Source: Bacillota bacterium
Lineage (GTDB): Bacteria; Bacillota; Clostridia; Lachnospirales; Lachnospiraceae
Length of the DNA: 8,017 bases
NCBI GenBank assembly: GCA_023414985.1
Contig: JAEZLY010000149.1
Coordinates: forward strand, 1 to 8,017
Direction of reading: 5' to 3'
Part shown: positions 1 through 6,177 of the stretch, one piece after another
Position numbering within the stretch: the first letter of the stretch is position 1
How the letters are laid out: the number at the start of each line of letters is the position of its first letter
Notes under the pieces: generated by a model
What the model was told of the DNA's origin: nothing
Database searches by the model: none
Seen by the model: only the letters and a program-made list of their open reading frames with translations
Program-made: the position numbers and the translations under genes

Positions 1-1
1 G

Positions 2-496
2 TACGGATATGAACGGTATGAGATATCCAACTATGCAAAACCGGGATTCGAATGCAGACACAATAATTCCTATTGGACCGGCACCAAGTATCTGGGGCTG
101 GGACTGGGATCAGCCTCTCTGATTCAAAACGTAAGATTTACGAATGAAAAGGACCTCACCACTTATCTGACCCTATGTGAACAGTATTCGCCCGGAACAG
201 TAGAATCGGAAGCATCTCTTGGCATTGATTACATCGGTATTCGACGGGAGATAACCCCTTTATCAATAGAGCAGAGAATGGAGGAATTCATGTTTCTTGG
301 ACTGCGCAGGACGGAAGGGGTCAGCAGAAAGGAATTTTTAGAACACTTCGCTGTTCCGATGGAGGAGATCTATGGAGCTATCCTAAAGCAGCTGGAGGAA
401 AAACAACTGATCACACTGCATGAGGATCGGATTCGGTTATCTGAGTATGGGATAGATATCAGTAATTATGTATTATCCGAGTTTCTTTTAGATTAA
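2..496 (+). CDS. hemW: HemW-type heme chaperone / radical SAM protein, C-terminal part (5' end outside window)
   Basis: The reading frame is open from the window edge and ends in TAA at 494-496, giving the last 164 residues. The segment YEISNYAKPGFECRHNNSYW, followed by YLGLGLGSAS, is the signature region of HemW (older name: oxygen-independent coproporphyrinogen III oxidase-like protein) just after its radical SAM barrel. The remainder (EQRMEEFMFLGLRRTEGVS, then a short winged-helix-like tail) is the usual HemW C-terminal domain. HemW binds heme and is thought to deliver it to target proteins; it is not a true coproporphyrinogen oxidase. The Fe-S cysteine motif lies upstream of the window and cannot be inspected. 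Position directly upstream of hrcA is typical for Firmicutes. A hairpin 75 bases downstream probably ends this transcript, so hemW and hrcA look like separate transcription units. Confidence 0.93.
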   Translation, partial: YGYERYEISNYAKPGFECRHNNSYWTGTKYLGLGLGSASLIQNVRFTNEKDLTTYLTLCEQYSPGTVESEASLGIDYIGIRREITPLSIEQRMEEFMFLGLRRTEGVSRKEFLEHFAVPMEEIYGAILKQLEEKQLITLHEDRIRLSEYGIDISNYVLSEFLLD

Positions 497-570
497 TGCG
501 ATGATATCTGACAGAAGCCAACACATTTGTAATGAAAGTATCTCTATTATATAACTATTATGTTTCTTAA

Positions 571-625
571 GGGAAAGGGCTTATTTTCAATAAGAGTATT
601 ATTGAAACCAGTCCTTTCTTTTTCT
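571..625 (+). terminator. Probable intrinsic terminator after hemW
   Basis: The arms 571-591 and 601-620 pair through about 19 positions: ATTGAAA pairs with TTTCAAT near the loop, and GAAAGG with CCTTTC further out, with several G-T wobbles and a small internal mismatch. The loop is 592-600. The descending arm runs into a T-rich tract, TTTCTTTTTCT, ending at 625. Its place between hemW and the hrcA promoter fits a rho-independent terminator. The stem is imperfect, so strength is uncertain. Confidence 0.65.
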
Positions 626-789
626 ATGCAGTTATAAATTACAAAAGACCTCTTTTTGTTGCAGTGATAACGAAAGATAGACTTGATGTACTCTTATTGA
701 TTGGATAGATGAATTAGCTGATAGTCTTGGTACCGTGTTGGATTAAATATTAAGATCAGATTAATTTCAGAAATTAATGATAAAATGCC
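626..789. other. Non-coding stretch upstream of the hrcA promoter
   Basis: No convincing gene is present in this AT-rich stretch. Two things stand out. At 693-746 one forward frame reads LIDWIDELADSLGTVLD then stop, which looks protein-like but has an in-frame TGA at 684-686 and no start, so at most it is a decayed gene tail. At 760-778 there is a perfect 19-bp palindrome, annotated separately. A weak hairpin of about 5 bp around 644-656 is too small to interpret. Confidence 0.5.
760..778. repeat. Perfect 19-bp palindrome just upstream of the hrcA promoter
   Basis: ATTAATTTCAGAAATTAAT has nine-base arms around a single central A. It ends 11 bases before the -35 hexamer of the hrcA promoter, a position where an activator, a second repressor or an AT-rich UP-like element could act. 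The central 12-mer ATTTCAGAAATT recurs at 4811-4822 in the dnaK-dnaJ gap. I do not recognise it as the site of a named regulator. The symmetry is seen directly; any function is inference. Confidence 0.45.
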
Positions 790-818
790 TTGACAAAAGA
801 AATTGATAGTGATATTTT
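790..818 (+). promoter_or_regulatory. Promoter of the hrcA-grpE(-dnaK) operon, sigma-A type
   Basis: A perfect -35 TTGACA (790-795) is followed by a 17-base spacer and a -10 TATTTT (813-818). Transcription would start near 825, a few bases before the CIRCE operator, which is the classical arrangement for HrcA-controlled operons: repressor bound at CIRCE would block initiation or early elongation. Confidence 0.85.
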
Positions 819-830
819 AGTTTATAGATA

Positions 831-857
831 TTAGCACTCTATCGAGTTGAGTGCTAA
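831..857. promoter_or_regulatory. CIRCE operator (HrcA binding site)
   Basis: TTAGCACTC (831-839), nine spacer bases (840-848) and GAGTGCTAA (849-857) match the CIRCE consensus at every arm position. CIRCE is the operator of HrcA in groE and dnaK operons of Firmicutes and many other bacteria. Lying just downstream of the predicted start site, it would also form a stem-loop at the 5' end of the mRNA. It implies negative autoregulation of hrcA and induction on heat shock or other protein-folding stress. Confidence 0.98.
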
Positions 858-912
858 CAATAATTAGAAACAGATCATAAGGTACTCAACTTACAATGGA
901 GCGAGGTAGAAG

Positions 913-1944
913 ATGGAACAGTTGGATGAAAGAAAACTGAAGATTTTACAGGCGATTATCCGGAACTATCTTGAGACCGGAGAACCGGTCGGTTCAAGAA
1001 CCATATCCAAATATACGGATTTGAATCTGAGCTCCGCTACCATTCGTAATGAGATGTCCGATCTGGAAGAGCTAGGCTATATCGTCCAGCCCCATACATC
1101 CGCAGGCCGAATTCCTTCCGATAAAGGTTACAGGCTCTATGTGGATATGCTGCTGAAGGATAAGGAGCAGGAAGTTGAGGATATGAAAGAGCTGCTCTTA
1201 CAGAAGGCAGATAAACTCGAAAGTCTGCTGCAGCAGGTGGCAAAGCTTCTGGCTTTGAATACGAATTACACCACCATGGTATCCACCCCGCAGTATAAAA
1301 AGAAGGTTAAATTCATTCAGCTGACGGAAATGGATGAAAATCAGCTTTTAGCAGTCATCGTCTTCGAAAGAAATATTGTGAAGAATAAAATCATTCAGGT
1401 AACTACATCCTTAAATAAAGAAATGCTTTTGAAGCTCAATATTATCATCAATACGTTTTTGCAGGGTTTGGATCTGGGAGAGATCAATCTTCCGGTGATA
1501 ACCCAGATGAAGGAGCAGGCCGGTGATTACAGAAATCTTGTCAATGATATCCTGGATGCAATCATGCAGGCGGTCAATGAGGAGGAGGACATCGAGATAT
1601 TTACCTCCGGAGCGACGAATATCTTAAGATATCCGGAGCTCAGTGACAGAGAGAAGGCAGCCAACATCCTCTATACTCTGGAGGAGAAAAAAGCACTGAC
1701 TGGATTAATCCAGGATAAGATCGAGGATGAGGAAAACAGAGGGATTCAGGTATATATCGGAGATGAAACACCTGTGGAAGCGATGAAGGAATGCTCCGTT
1801 GTCACGGCAACCTACGAGATTGAAGAGGGTGTATATGGAAAGGTAGGGATTATCGGGCCGAAAAGGATGGATTATCAGAAGGTAGTCGATACACTGAAAT
1901 CATTAATGACTCAACTGGATGATATATTCCGGAAAAAGACTTAG
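913..1944 (+). CDS. hrcA: Heat-inducible transcription repressor HrcA
   Basis: The 343-residue product matches the usual HrcA length. Residues 1-78 form the winged-helix DNA-binding domain, with the conserved blocks ETGEPVGSRTIS (21-32), LSSATIRNEMSDLEELGYI (39-57) and the wing HTSAGRIPSDKGYRLYVD (61-78). The rest is the dimerisation and GAF-like ligand-sensing region, including GIQVYIGDE late in the protein. HrcA represses heat-shock operons by binding CIRCE; in studied species GroEL keeps it folded and active, so titration of GroEL by unfolded proteins causes induction. The ATG at 913 is preceded by a purine-rich GCGAGGT site with about six bases of spacing, and it gives the conserved N-terminus. 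The gene has its own perfect CIRCE upstream and is followed 34 bases later by grpE, so it heads the operon and regulates itself. Confidence 0.98.
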   Translation: MEQLDERKLKILQAIIRNYLETGEPVGSRTISKYTDLNLSSATIRNEMSDLEELGYIVQPHTSAGRIPSDKGYRLYVDMLLKDKEQEVEDMKELLLQKADKLESLLQQVAKLLALNTNYTTMVSTPQYKKKVKFIQLTEMDENQLLAVIVFERNIVKNKIIQVTTSLNKEMLLKLNIIINTFLQGLDLGEINLPVITQMKEQAGDYRNLVNDILDAIMQAVNEEEDIEIFTSGATNILRYPELSDREKAANILYTLEEKKALTGLIQDKIEDEENRGIQVYIGDETPVEAMKECSVVTATYEIEEGVYGKVGIIGPKRMDYQKVVDTLKSLMTQLDDIFRKKT

Positions 1945-1960
1945 AGACTCATAAGAAAAG

Positions 1961-1981
1961 AAAGGTGGTAGTTATCGTTTG
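1961..1981 (+). promoter_or_regulatory. Ribosome binding site that selects the TTG start of grpE
   Basis: AAAGGTGG (1961-1968) lies ten bases before TTG (1979-1981). This supports the TTG over the in-frame ATG 30 bases further on. A TTG start may lower GrpE yield relative to DnaK; that consequence is inference. Confidence 0.65.
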
Positions 1982-2677
1982 GAAGATAAGGATAAAGCAA
2001 TCGAGATTATGAAAGCTGCCATGGAAAAGGAGAAGGCAATGAAAGATAAATCACTGGATGGTATGGAACAAAAGGTAGAGGAGCAGAGCCCGGAAGAGAC
2101 ACAGACTGAAGATATTCTTCAGGATACAGAAGTTCTTGGGGATTTGCCGGAGGAAGGAAGCGAGATCGAAGCCGGTGATGGTGATAAGCCTGAAAAGGGT
2201 GCAAAGTCCTTCTTTAAGAATTCCAAATCAAAGGAACTGGCTGCGAAGGATCAGAAAATCGAGGAGCTTACGGATCGACTGATGAGAACCATGGCTGAAT
2301 TTGATAATTACAGAAAGCGCTCTGAAAAAGAGAAGGCTATGATGTATGATATGGGAATTAAAAGCTTTATTGAGAAGATACTTCCGATTGTAGATAATTT
2401 TGAACGGGGCTTCGGTACCATAACAGAGAAGGAAAAGGAAAGTGCATTTGCACAGGGAATTGAACTGATTTACCGCCAGCTTCTGACTGCGCTGGATGAG
2501 GTTGGATTGAAACCGATCGATGCGGTAGGAAAGGAATTTGATCCTAATCTTCATAATGCCGTGATGCATGGTGAGGATGACAGTATGGGTGAGAACCTCG
2601 TATCAGATGAATTCCAGAAGGGTTATCTTTATAAGGATATGGTAGTTCGTCACAGCATGGTTAAGGTAGTAAATTAG
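1979..2677 (+). CDS. grpE: Nucleotide exchange factor GrpE (co-chaperone of DnaK)
   Basis: GrpE dimers bind the DnaK ATPase domain and release ADP, resetting the chaperone cycle in the cytosol. The 232-residue product has a long acidic, low-complexity N-terminal tail (about residues 1-75), a charged helical coiled-coil segment (about 83-145) containing RTMAEFDNYRKR (103-114), and the C-terminal beta domain with LKPIDAVGKEFDPNLHNAV (177-195) and KGYLYKDMVVRHSMVKV near the end, all diagnostic of GrpE. The chosen start is TTG at 1979, placed ten bases after AAAGGTGG (1961-1968). The next in-frame ATG (2009) would remove ten residues and has no comparable site at the right distance. The gene lies 34 bases after hrcA, so it is co-transcribed and CIRCE-controlled. 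The acidic tail is longer than in many GrpE proteins but not exceptional for Clostridia. Confidence 0.97.
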   Translation: MEDKDKAIEIMKAAMEKEKAMKDKSLDGMEQKVEEQSPEETQTEDILQDTEVLGDLPEEGSEIEAGDGDKPEKGAKSFFKNSKSKELAAKDQKIEELTDRLMRTMAEFDNYRKRSEKEKAMMYDMGIKSFIEKILPIVDNFERGFGTITEKEKESAFAQGIELIYRQLLTALDEVGLKPIDAVGKEFDPNLHNAVMHGEDDSMGENLVSDEFQKGYLYKDMVVRHSMVKVVN

Positions 2678-2696
2678 CAGATTCTTATTTACTTAT

Positions 2697-2725
2697 TTGA
2701 AATAGGAATTCGCTATTGATATAAG
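2697..2725 (+). promoter_or_regulatory. Candidate internal promoter for dnaK
   Basis: TTGAAA (2697-2702), a 17-base spacer and TATAAG (2720-2725) sit in the grpE-dnaK gap, predicting a start near 2732 and a leader of about 76 bases. No CIRCE sequence is nearby, so this promoter would supply DnaK independently of HrcA. The match is good but not perfect and comes from inspection only. Confidence 0.5.
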
Positions 2726-2743
2726 CAGCAAAAGAATAACGTC

Positions 2744-2765
2744 TTTAGAGGAGAAATCCTCTAAA
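2744..2765 (+). promoter_or_regulatory. GAAA-capped hairpin in the dnaK leader
   Basis: TTTAGAGGA (2744-2752) pairs perfectly with TCCTCTAAA (2757-2765) around the loop GAAA, a GNRA tetraloop. The following bases (ACAAACC) are not T-rich, so this is not a terminator. It lies 12 bases downstream of the candidate dnaK start site and 30 bases before the dnaK ribosome binding site. A 5' stabilising stem-loop or an mRNA processing boundary between grpE and dnaK are plausible roles, both inferred. Confidence 0.55.
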
Positions 2766-2807
2766 ACAAACCATCGTAAAAATTAAATTAATATAGGAGG
2801 AATAAAT

Positions 2808-4688
2808 ATGGGTAAGATCATAGGTATTGACTTAGGAACAACAAATTCATGTGTAGCCGTTATGGAAGGCGGAAAACCCGTTGTTATCGCAAACACAGAA
2901 GGTTCCAGAACAACACCCAGTGTTGTCGCATTTACAAAGACAGGAGAGCGTCTCGTTGGTGAGCCTGCTAAACGTCAGGCAGTAACCAATTCCGATAAAA
3001 CCATCTCATCCATCAAGAGACATATGGGTACTGATTACAGGGTAAAGATTGATGAGAAGAGATATTCTCCCCAGGAAATCTCAGCTATGATCCTTCAGAA
3101 GATGAAGGCAGACGCAGAAAGCTACCTTGGTGAGAAGGTAACTGAGGCGGTTATTACTGTACCCGCATACTTCAATGATGCTCAGAGACAGGCAACCAAG
3201 GATGCAGGTAAGATCGCTGGTCTGGATGTAAAGAGAATTATCAATGAGCCTACAGCTGCGGCTTTGGCTTATGGTTTGGACAATGAACATGAGCAGAAAA
3301 TCATGGTATATGACTTAGGCGGCGGTACCTTCGACGTTTCCATCATTGACATCGGTGACGGTGTTATCGAAGTTCTTGCTACCTCCGGAGATAACAGACT
3401 CGGTGGTGACGACTTTGATGAGAGAGTTACCAGATATATGATCGACGAATTTAAGAAATCTGACGGTGTTGACTTATCCACCGATAAGATGGCGCTTCAG
3501 AGACTTAAGGAAGCTGCTGAGAAGGCAAAGAAGGAGTTATCCTCCTCTACTACAACCAATATTAATCTGCCTTTCATCACAGCAACCGCAGAAGGACCGA
3601 AGCATTTCGATATGAACTTAACTCGCGCGAAATTCGATGAGCTCACACATGATCTCGTTGAGAGAACTGTAGTTCCGGTTCAAAACGCACTTCGTGATGC
3701 AGGTCTGACTCCTACAGATATCAAGAAGGTATTGCTGGTAGGCGGTTCCACCAGAATTCCTGCAGTTCAGGATAAGGTAAGACAGTTAACAGGCCAGGAG
3801 CCTTCCAAGACTCTGAATCCTGATGAATGTGTAGCAATCGGTGCTTCCATCCAGGGTGGTAAGCTGGCAGGTGATGCCGGTGCCGGAGATATCCTTCTTC
3901 TGGACGTAACTCCTCTGTCTCTTTCCATTGAGACCTTGGGCGGTGTAGCTACCAGACTGATCGAAAGAAATACAACTATTCCGACAAAGAAGAGCCAGAT
4001 CTTCTCAACCGCAGCTGATAATCAGACTGCTGTAGATATCAATGTCGTGCAGGGTGAAAGACAGTTTGCGAAGGACAATAAGAGCCTTGGCCAATTCAGA
4101 TTAGACAGTATTCCGCCGGCAAGACGAGGCGTTCCTCAGATCGAGGTTACCTTTGATATCGATGCGAACGGTATTGTAAATGTATCTGCAAAGGATCTTG
4201 GAACAGGCAGAGAACAGCATATTACGATTACCGCCGGTTCAAACTTATCAGATTCTGATATCGATAAGGCAGTCAGAGAAGCTGCTGAATACGAAGCTCA
4301 GGATAAGATGCGCAAGGAAGCAGTTGATGTTAGAAACGATGCTGACTCCATGATATTCCAGACAGAGAAGGCTCTTAATGAAGTTGGCGATAAGATTGAC
4401 GCAGCAGCTAAATCAACTGTTGAAGCTGATCTTACAAGACTGAAGGAACTGCTTGAAAAATCCAACCCCGAAGTAATGAGCGAGGGTGAGGTTACAGATA
4501 TCAAGGCAGCGAAGGATAAATTAATGGAAGACGCACAGGCGTTATTCGCTAAGCTGTATGAGCAGAGCGGTGCTGCAGGTGCAGGCGGTGCAGGCCCTGA
4601 TATGTCAGGCTTTGGCGGCGGTCAGGCAGATGGTTCTACCGGCGGCAATAATGATGATGTAGTTGATGGAGATTACCGCGAGGTATAA
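2808..4688 (+). CDS. dnaK: Molecular chaperone DnaK (Hsp70)
   Basis: This ATP-driven chaperone binds exposed hydrophobic segments of unfolded proteins in the cytosol, working with DnaJ and GrpE. At 626 residues it is full length for a Gram-positive DnaK. The nucleotide-binding domain shows the phosphate-1 motif IGIDLGTTNSC (5-15), PAYFNDAQRQATKDAG, phosphate-2 YDLGGGTFD (168-176) and the adenosine motif VLLVGGSTRIP (308-318). The interdomain linker and start of the substrate domain read DILLLDVTPLSLSIETLGG (DVTPLSLSIET at 366-376), and a helical lid follows. The C-terminus is a Gly/Ala-rich disordered tail ending in DDVVDGDYREV. The NBD passes from the KRHMG region straight to RVKIDEKRYSPQEISA, lacking the roughly 23-residue insertion of Gram-negative DnaK. 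Start: ATG at 2808, seven bases after a perfect AGGAGG (2795-2800), predicting strong translation. It follows grpE by 130 bases, with a candidate promoter of its own. Confidence 0.99.
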   Translation: MGKIIGIDLGTTNSCVAVMEGGKPVVIANTEGSRTTPSVVAFTKTGERLVGEPAKRQAVTNSDKTISSIKRHMGTDYRVKIDEKRYSPQEISAMILQKMKADAESYLGEKVTEAVITVPAYFNDAQRQATKDAGKIAGLDVKRIINEPTAAALAYGLDNEHEQKIMVYDLGGGTFDVSIIDIGDGVIEVLATSGDNRLGGDDFDERVTRYMIDEFKKSDGVDLSTDKMALQRLKEAAEKAKKELSSSTTTNINLPFITATAEGPKHFDMNLTRAKFDELTHDLVERTVVPVQNALRDAGLTPTDIKKVLLVGGSTRIPAVQDKVRQLTGQEPSKTLNPDECVAIGASIQGGKLAGDAGAGDILLLDVTPLSLSIETLGGVATRLIERNTTIPTKKSQIFSTAADNQTAVDINVVQGERQFAKDNKSLGQFRLDSIPPARRGVPQIEVTFDIDANGIVNVSAKDLGTGREQHITITAGSNLSDSDIDKAVREAAEYEAQDKMRKEAVDVRNDADSMIFQTEKALNEVGDKIDAAAKSTVEADLTRLKELLEKSNPEVMSEGEVTDIKAAKDKLMEDAQALFAKLYEQSGAAGAGGAGPDMSGFGGGQADGSTGGNNDDVVDGDYREV

Positions 4689-4695
4689 TAGGTAT

Positions 4696-4727
4696 AGGAT
4701 CATCGAAACTTTCGTTTCTCGGATCCT
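4696..4727 (+). terminator. Hairpin directly after dnaK, possible weak terminator
   Basis: AGGATC (4696-4701) pairs with GATCCT (4722-4727) and GAAAC (4705-4709) with GTTTC (4714-4718), separated by a 3x3 internal loop and closed by a TTTC loop. It begins seven bases after the dnaK stop codon. The tail is only TTTAAAAAT, so as a terminator it would be weak; protection of the dnaK mRNA 3' end is another possibility. Confidence 0.45.
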
Positions 4728-4748
4728 TTAAAAATACACGAACCTTTC

Positions 4749-4797
4749 AAAGAGCACTTACAATGAAATCCATAGAAATTTCATTGTAAGGTTCTTT
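4749..4797 (+). terminator. Probable intrinsic terminator between dnaK and dnaJ
   Basis: A perfect 13-bp stem joins 4757-4769 (CTTACAATGAAAT) to 4778-4790 (ATTTCATTGTAAG) around an eight-base loop. An outer AAAGA/TCTTT pairing (4749-4753 with 4793-4797) extends it across a small internal loop. The descending side is U-rich (GGTTCTTTATC). It is the strongest hairpin after dnaK and would end or reduce transcription before dnaJ. The T-tract is short, so partial read-through is likely. Confidence 0.6.
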
Positions 4798-4834
4798 ATC
4801 AACTTTAATCATTTCAGAAATTCGGATCGGGCTT

Positions 4835-4864
4835 CAGGTTAGAAGTTCCTAGGCTTTCAACCTG
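4835..4864 (+). repeat. Small hairpin in the dnaK-dnaJ gap
   Basis: CAGGTT (4835-4840) pairs with AACCTG (4859-4864), continued after one mismatch by GAAG with CTTT/C pairing, around the loop TTCCTAGG. No T-tract follows. Function unknown; it is one of four hairpins in this 326-base gap. Confidence 0.35.
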
Positions 4865-4891
4865 TGGTTCATCCATAAAAATCAATAGAAT

Positions 4892-4925
4892 GCAAATGGG
4901 CGGTCAGTACTGACTGCCTGTTTGC
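4892..4925. repeat. 34-bp inverted repeat abutting the dnaJ promoter
   Basis: The 17-base half 4892-4908 pairs with the 17-base half 4909-4925 with no central spacer. All positions pair, three of them as G-T wobbles if read as RNA; the core GTCAGTACTGAC is a perfect palindrome. It ends three bases before the -35 of the candidate dnaJ promoter and lacks a T-tract, so it is more likely an operator or a structured end of read-through RNA than a classic terminator. No known operator is recognised. Confidence 0.5.
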
Positions 4926-4927
4926 CA

Positions 4928-4956
4928 TTGAAAATCATTACCATCTATGCTATATT
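4928..4956 (+). promoter_or_regulatory. Candidate dnaJ promoter with extended -10
   Basis: TTGAAA (4928-4933), a 17-base spacer and TATATT (4951-4956) preceded by TGC (4948-4950) make an extended -10 promoter. Predicted start is near 4963, giving a leader of about 52 bases. No CIRCE lies nearby. Together with the upstream hairpins this suggests dnaJ can be transcribed separately from dnaK. Confidence 0.6.
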
Positions 4957-5014
4957 TAATAATTGGCTGGATTGTGTTAAGCGATAGATAAGGCTATGAA
5001 AGGTGAAAAATAAA

Positions 5015-6160
5015 ATGGCAGATAAACGTGATTATTATGAGGTCTTAGGGGTCAATAGGTCAGCGACGGATGACGAATTGAAAAAAGCATATCGGCAACT
5101 GGCAAAAAAATACCATCCCGATACCAATCCAGGGGATAAAGCTGCAGAAGCCAAATTTAAGGAAGCTTCAGAAGCCTATGCAGTCCTTAGCGATGCGGAT
5201 AAGCGTAGGCAGTATGATCAGTTTGGACACTCAGCCTTTGACGGTACCGGCGGAGCAGGGGCCGGAGGCTTTGATTTCAGTTCCATGGACATGGGAGACA
5301 TCTTTGGTGATATCTTCGGTGATTTGTTCGGCGGCGGCCGCCAAAGACGTGCCAATAATGGGCCGATGCAGGGAGCTAATCTACGAACTGCTGTCAGAAT
5401 CACCTTTGAAGAAGCGGTATTTGGTACGGAAAAAGAGCTTGAGCTTACACTGAAGGATGAATGCGGTACCTGTCACGGAACCGGTGCTAAGCCGGGAACC
5501 ACGGCGGATACTTGTTCAAAATGCGGCGGTAAAGGTCAGGTTGTATATACACAGCAATCCCTATTCGGTATGGTTCGCAATGTGCAGACCTGCCCTGACT
5601 GTAAGGGAACGGGTAAGATAATCCGTGATAAGTGTCAGGATTGCTACGGAACAGGTTTTATCAGCAGTAAAAAGAAGATCAAGGTATCTATTCCGGCCGG
5701 AATTGACAGCGGACAAAGCGTAAGAATCAGAGGAAAAGGTGAACCGGGAATTAACGGTGGACCGAGAGGAGATTTACTGGTCGAGATCGAGGTTAGCAGA
5801 CATCCGATCTTCCAGAGACAGGATTACGATATCTATTCTACAGCACCGATTTCCTATGCTACAGCTGTTTTAGGCGGAGATGTCAAGATCAGCACCGTTG
5901 ACGGAGAGGTAATCTATTCTGTCAAACCAGGTACGCAGACGGATACAAAGGTACGGCTGAGGGAGAAAGGTGTCCCAAGTCTCAGGAACAAAGCAGTTCG
6001 CGGTGATCATTATGTCACGCTGGTGGTACAGGTTCCTACCAGCCTTAATGCTGAACAGAAGGATCTATTAAAGAAGTTTGACGATGCCATGACCGGTAAA
6101 ACAGATCACAGTGATGGCACGGAGAATGAGAAGACCGGCAAGAAGAAATTCTGGAAATAA
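5015..6160 (+). CDS. dnaJ: Chaperone DnaJ (type I Hsp40)
   Basis: DnaJ delivers unfolded clients to DnaK and stimulates its ATPase through the J domain. The 381-residue product has all type I regions. The J domain (1-70) starts KRDYYEVLGV, carries the catalytic HPD at 34-36 and ends DKRRQYDQFGH. The Gly/Phe region (about 73-118) is rich in GGAGAGGFDF and FGDIFGDLFGGG. The zinc-binding region has four CxxCxGxG repeats with cysteines at 150/153, 167/170, 193/196 and 207/210. C-terminal client-binding and dimerisation domains follow, and the protein ends in a lysine-rich tail. An upstream in-frame GTG (5003) overlaps the Shine-Dalgarno AAAGGTG (4999-5005), so the ATG at 5015, nine bases after that site and giving the conserved MADKRDYYE, is chosen. 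It is separated from dnaK by 326 bases with hairpins and a promoter. Confidence 0.98.
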   Translation: MADKRDYYEVLGVNRSATDDELKKAYRQLAKKYHPDTNPGDKAAEAKFKEASEAYAVLSDADKRRQYDQFGHSAFDGTGGAGAGGFDFSSMDMGDIFGDIFGDLFGGGRQRRANNGPMQGANLRTAVRITFEEAVFGTEKELELTLKDECGTCHGTGAKPGTTADTCSKCGGKGQVVYTQQSLFGMVRNVQTCPDCKGTGKIIRDKCQDCYGTGFISSKKKIKVSIPAGIDSGQSVRIRGKGEPGINGGPRGDLLVEIEVSRHPIFQRQDYDIYSTAPISYATAVLGGDVKISTVDGEVIYSVKPGTQTDTKVRLREKGVPSLRNKAVRGDHYVTLVVQVPTSLNAEQKDLLKKFDDAMTGKTDHSDGTENEKTGKKKFWK

Positions 6161-6177
6161 AACGGAGAACATACTAC

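Noticed and set aside
641..660. Small AAAAG/CTTTT hairpin followed by T residues as a second hemW terminator
   Set aside because: Only about five A-T-rich pairs; too weak, and the hairpin at 571-625 already serves this role.
2228..2569. 113-residue open frame on the minus strand opposite grpE
   Set aside because: Its composition is that of a reverse-frame shadow, it shows no recognisable domain, and it lies wholly within the well-supported grpE gene.
3664..3675. Second GAAC-N4-GTTC LexA-like match (GAACTGTAGTTC)
   Set aside because: It lies deep inside the dnaK coding region, encodes conserved protein sequence, has a less typical centre and has no promoter next to it.
3922..3945. DnaK SLSIETLGG instead of the more familiar SLGIETLGG at the start of the substrate domain
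   Set aside because: I considered a functional change, but to my recollection serine at this place is usual in Lachnospiraceae DnaK, and the surrounding motif is intact.
2891..4680. Search for CRISPR arrays, insertion sequences, tRNA or rRNA genes across the window
   Set aside because: No regularly spaced repeats, transposase-like frames, terminal inverted repeats or tRNA-like cloverleaf sequences were seen in this stretch or elsewhere in the window.
5003..5014. In-frame GTG at 5003 as an alternative dnaJ start
   Set aside because: The GTG is part of the Shine-Dalgarno AAAGGTG (4999-5005). The ATG at 5015 has correct spacing and gives the family's conserved N-terminus.
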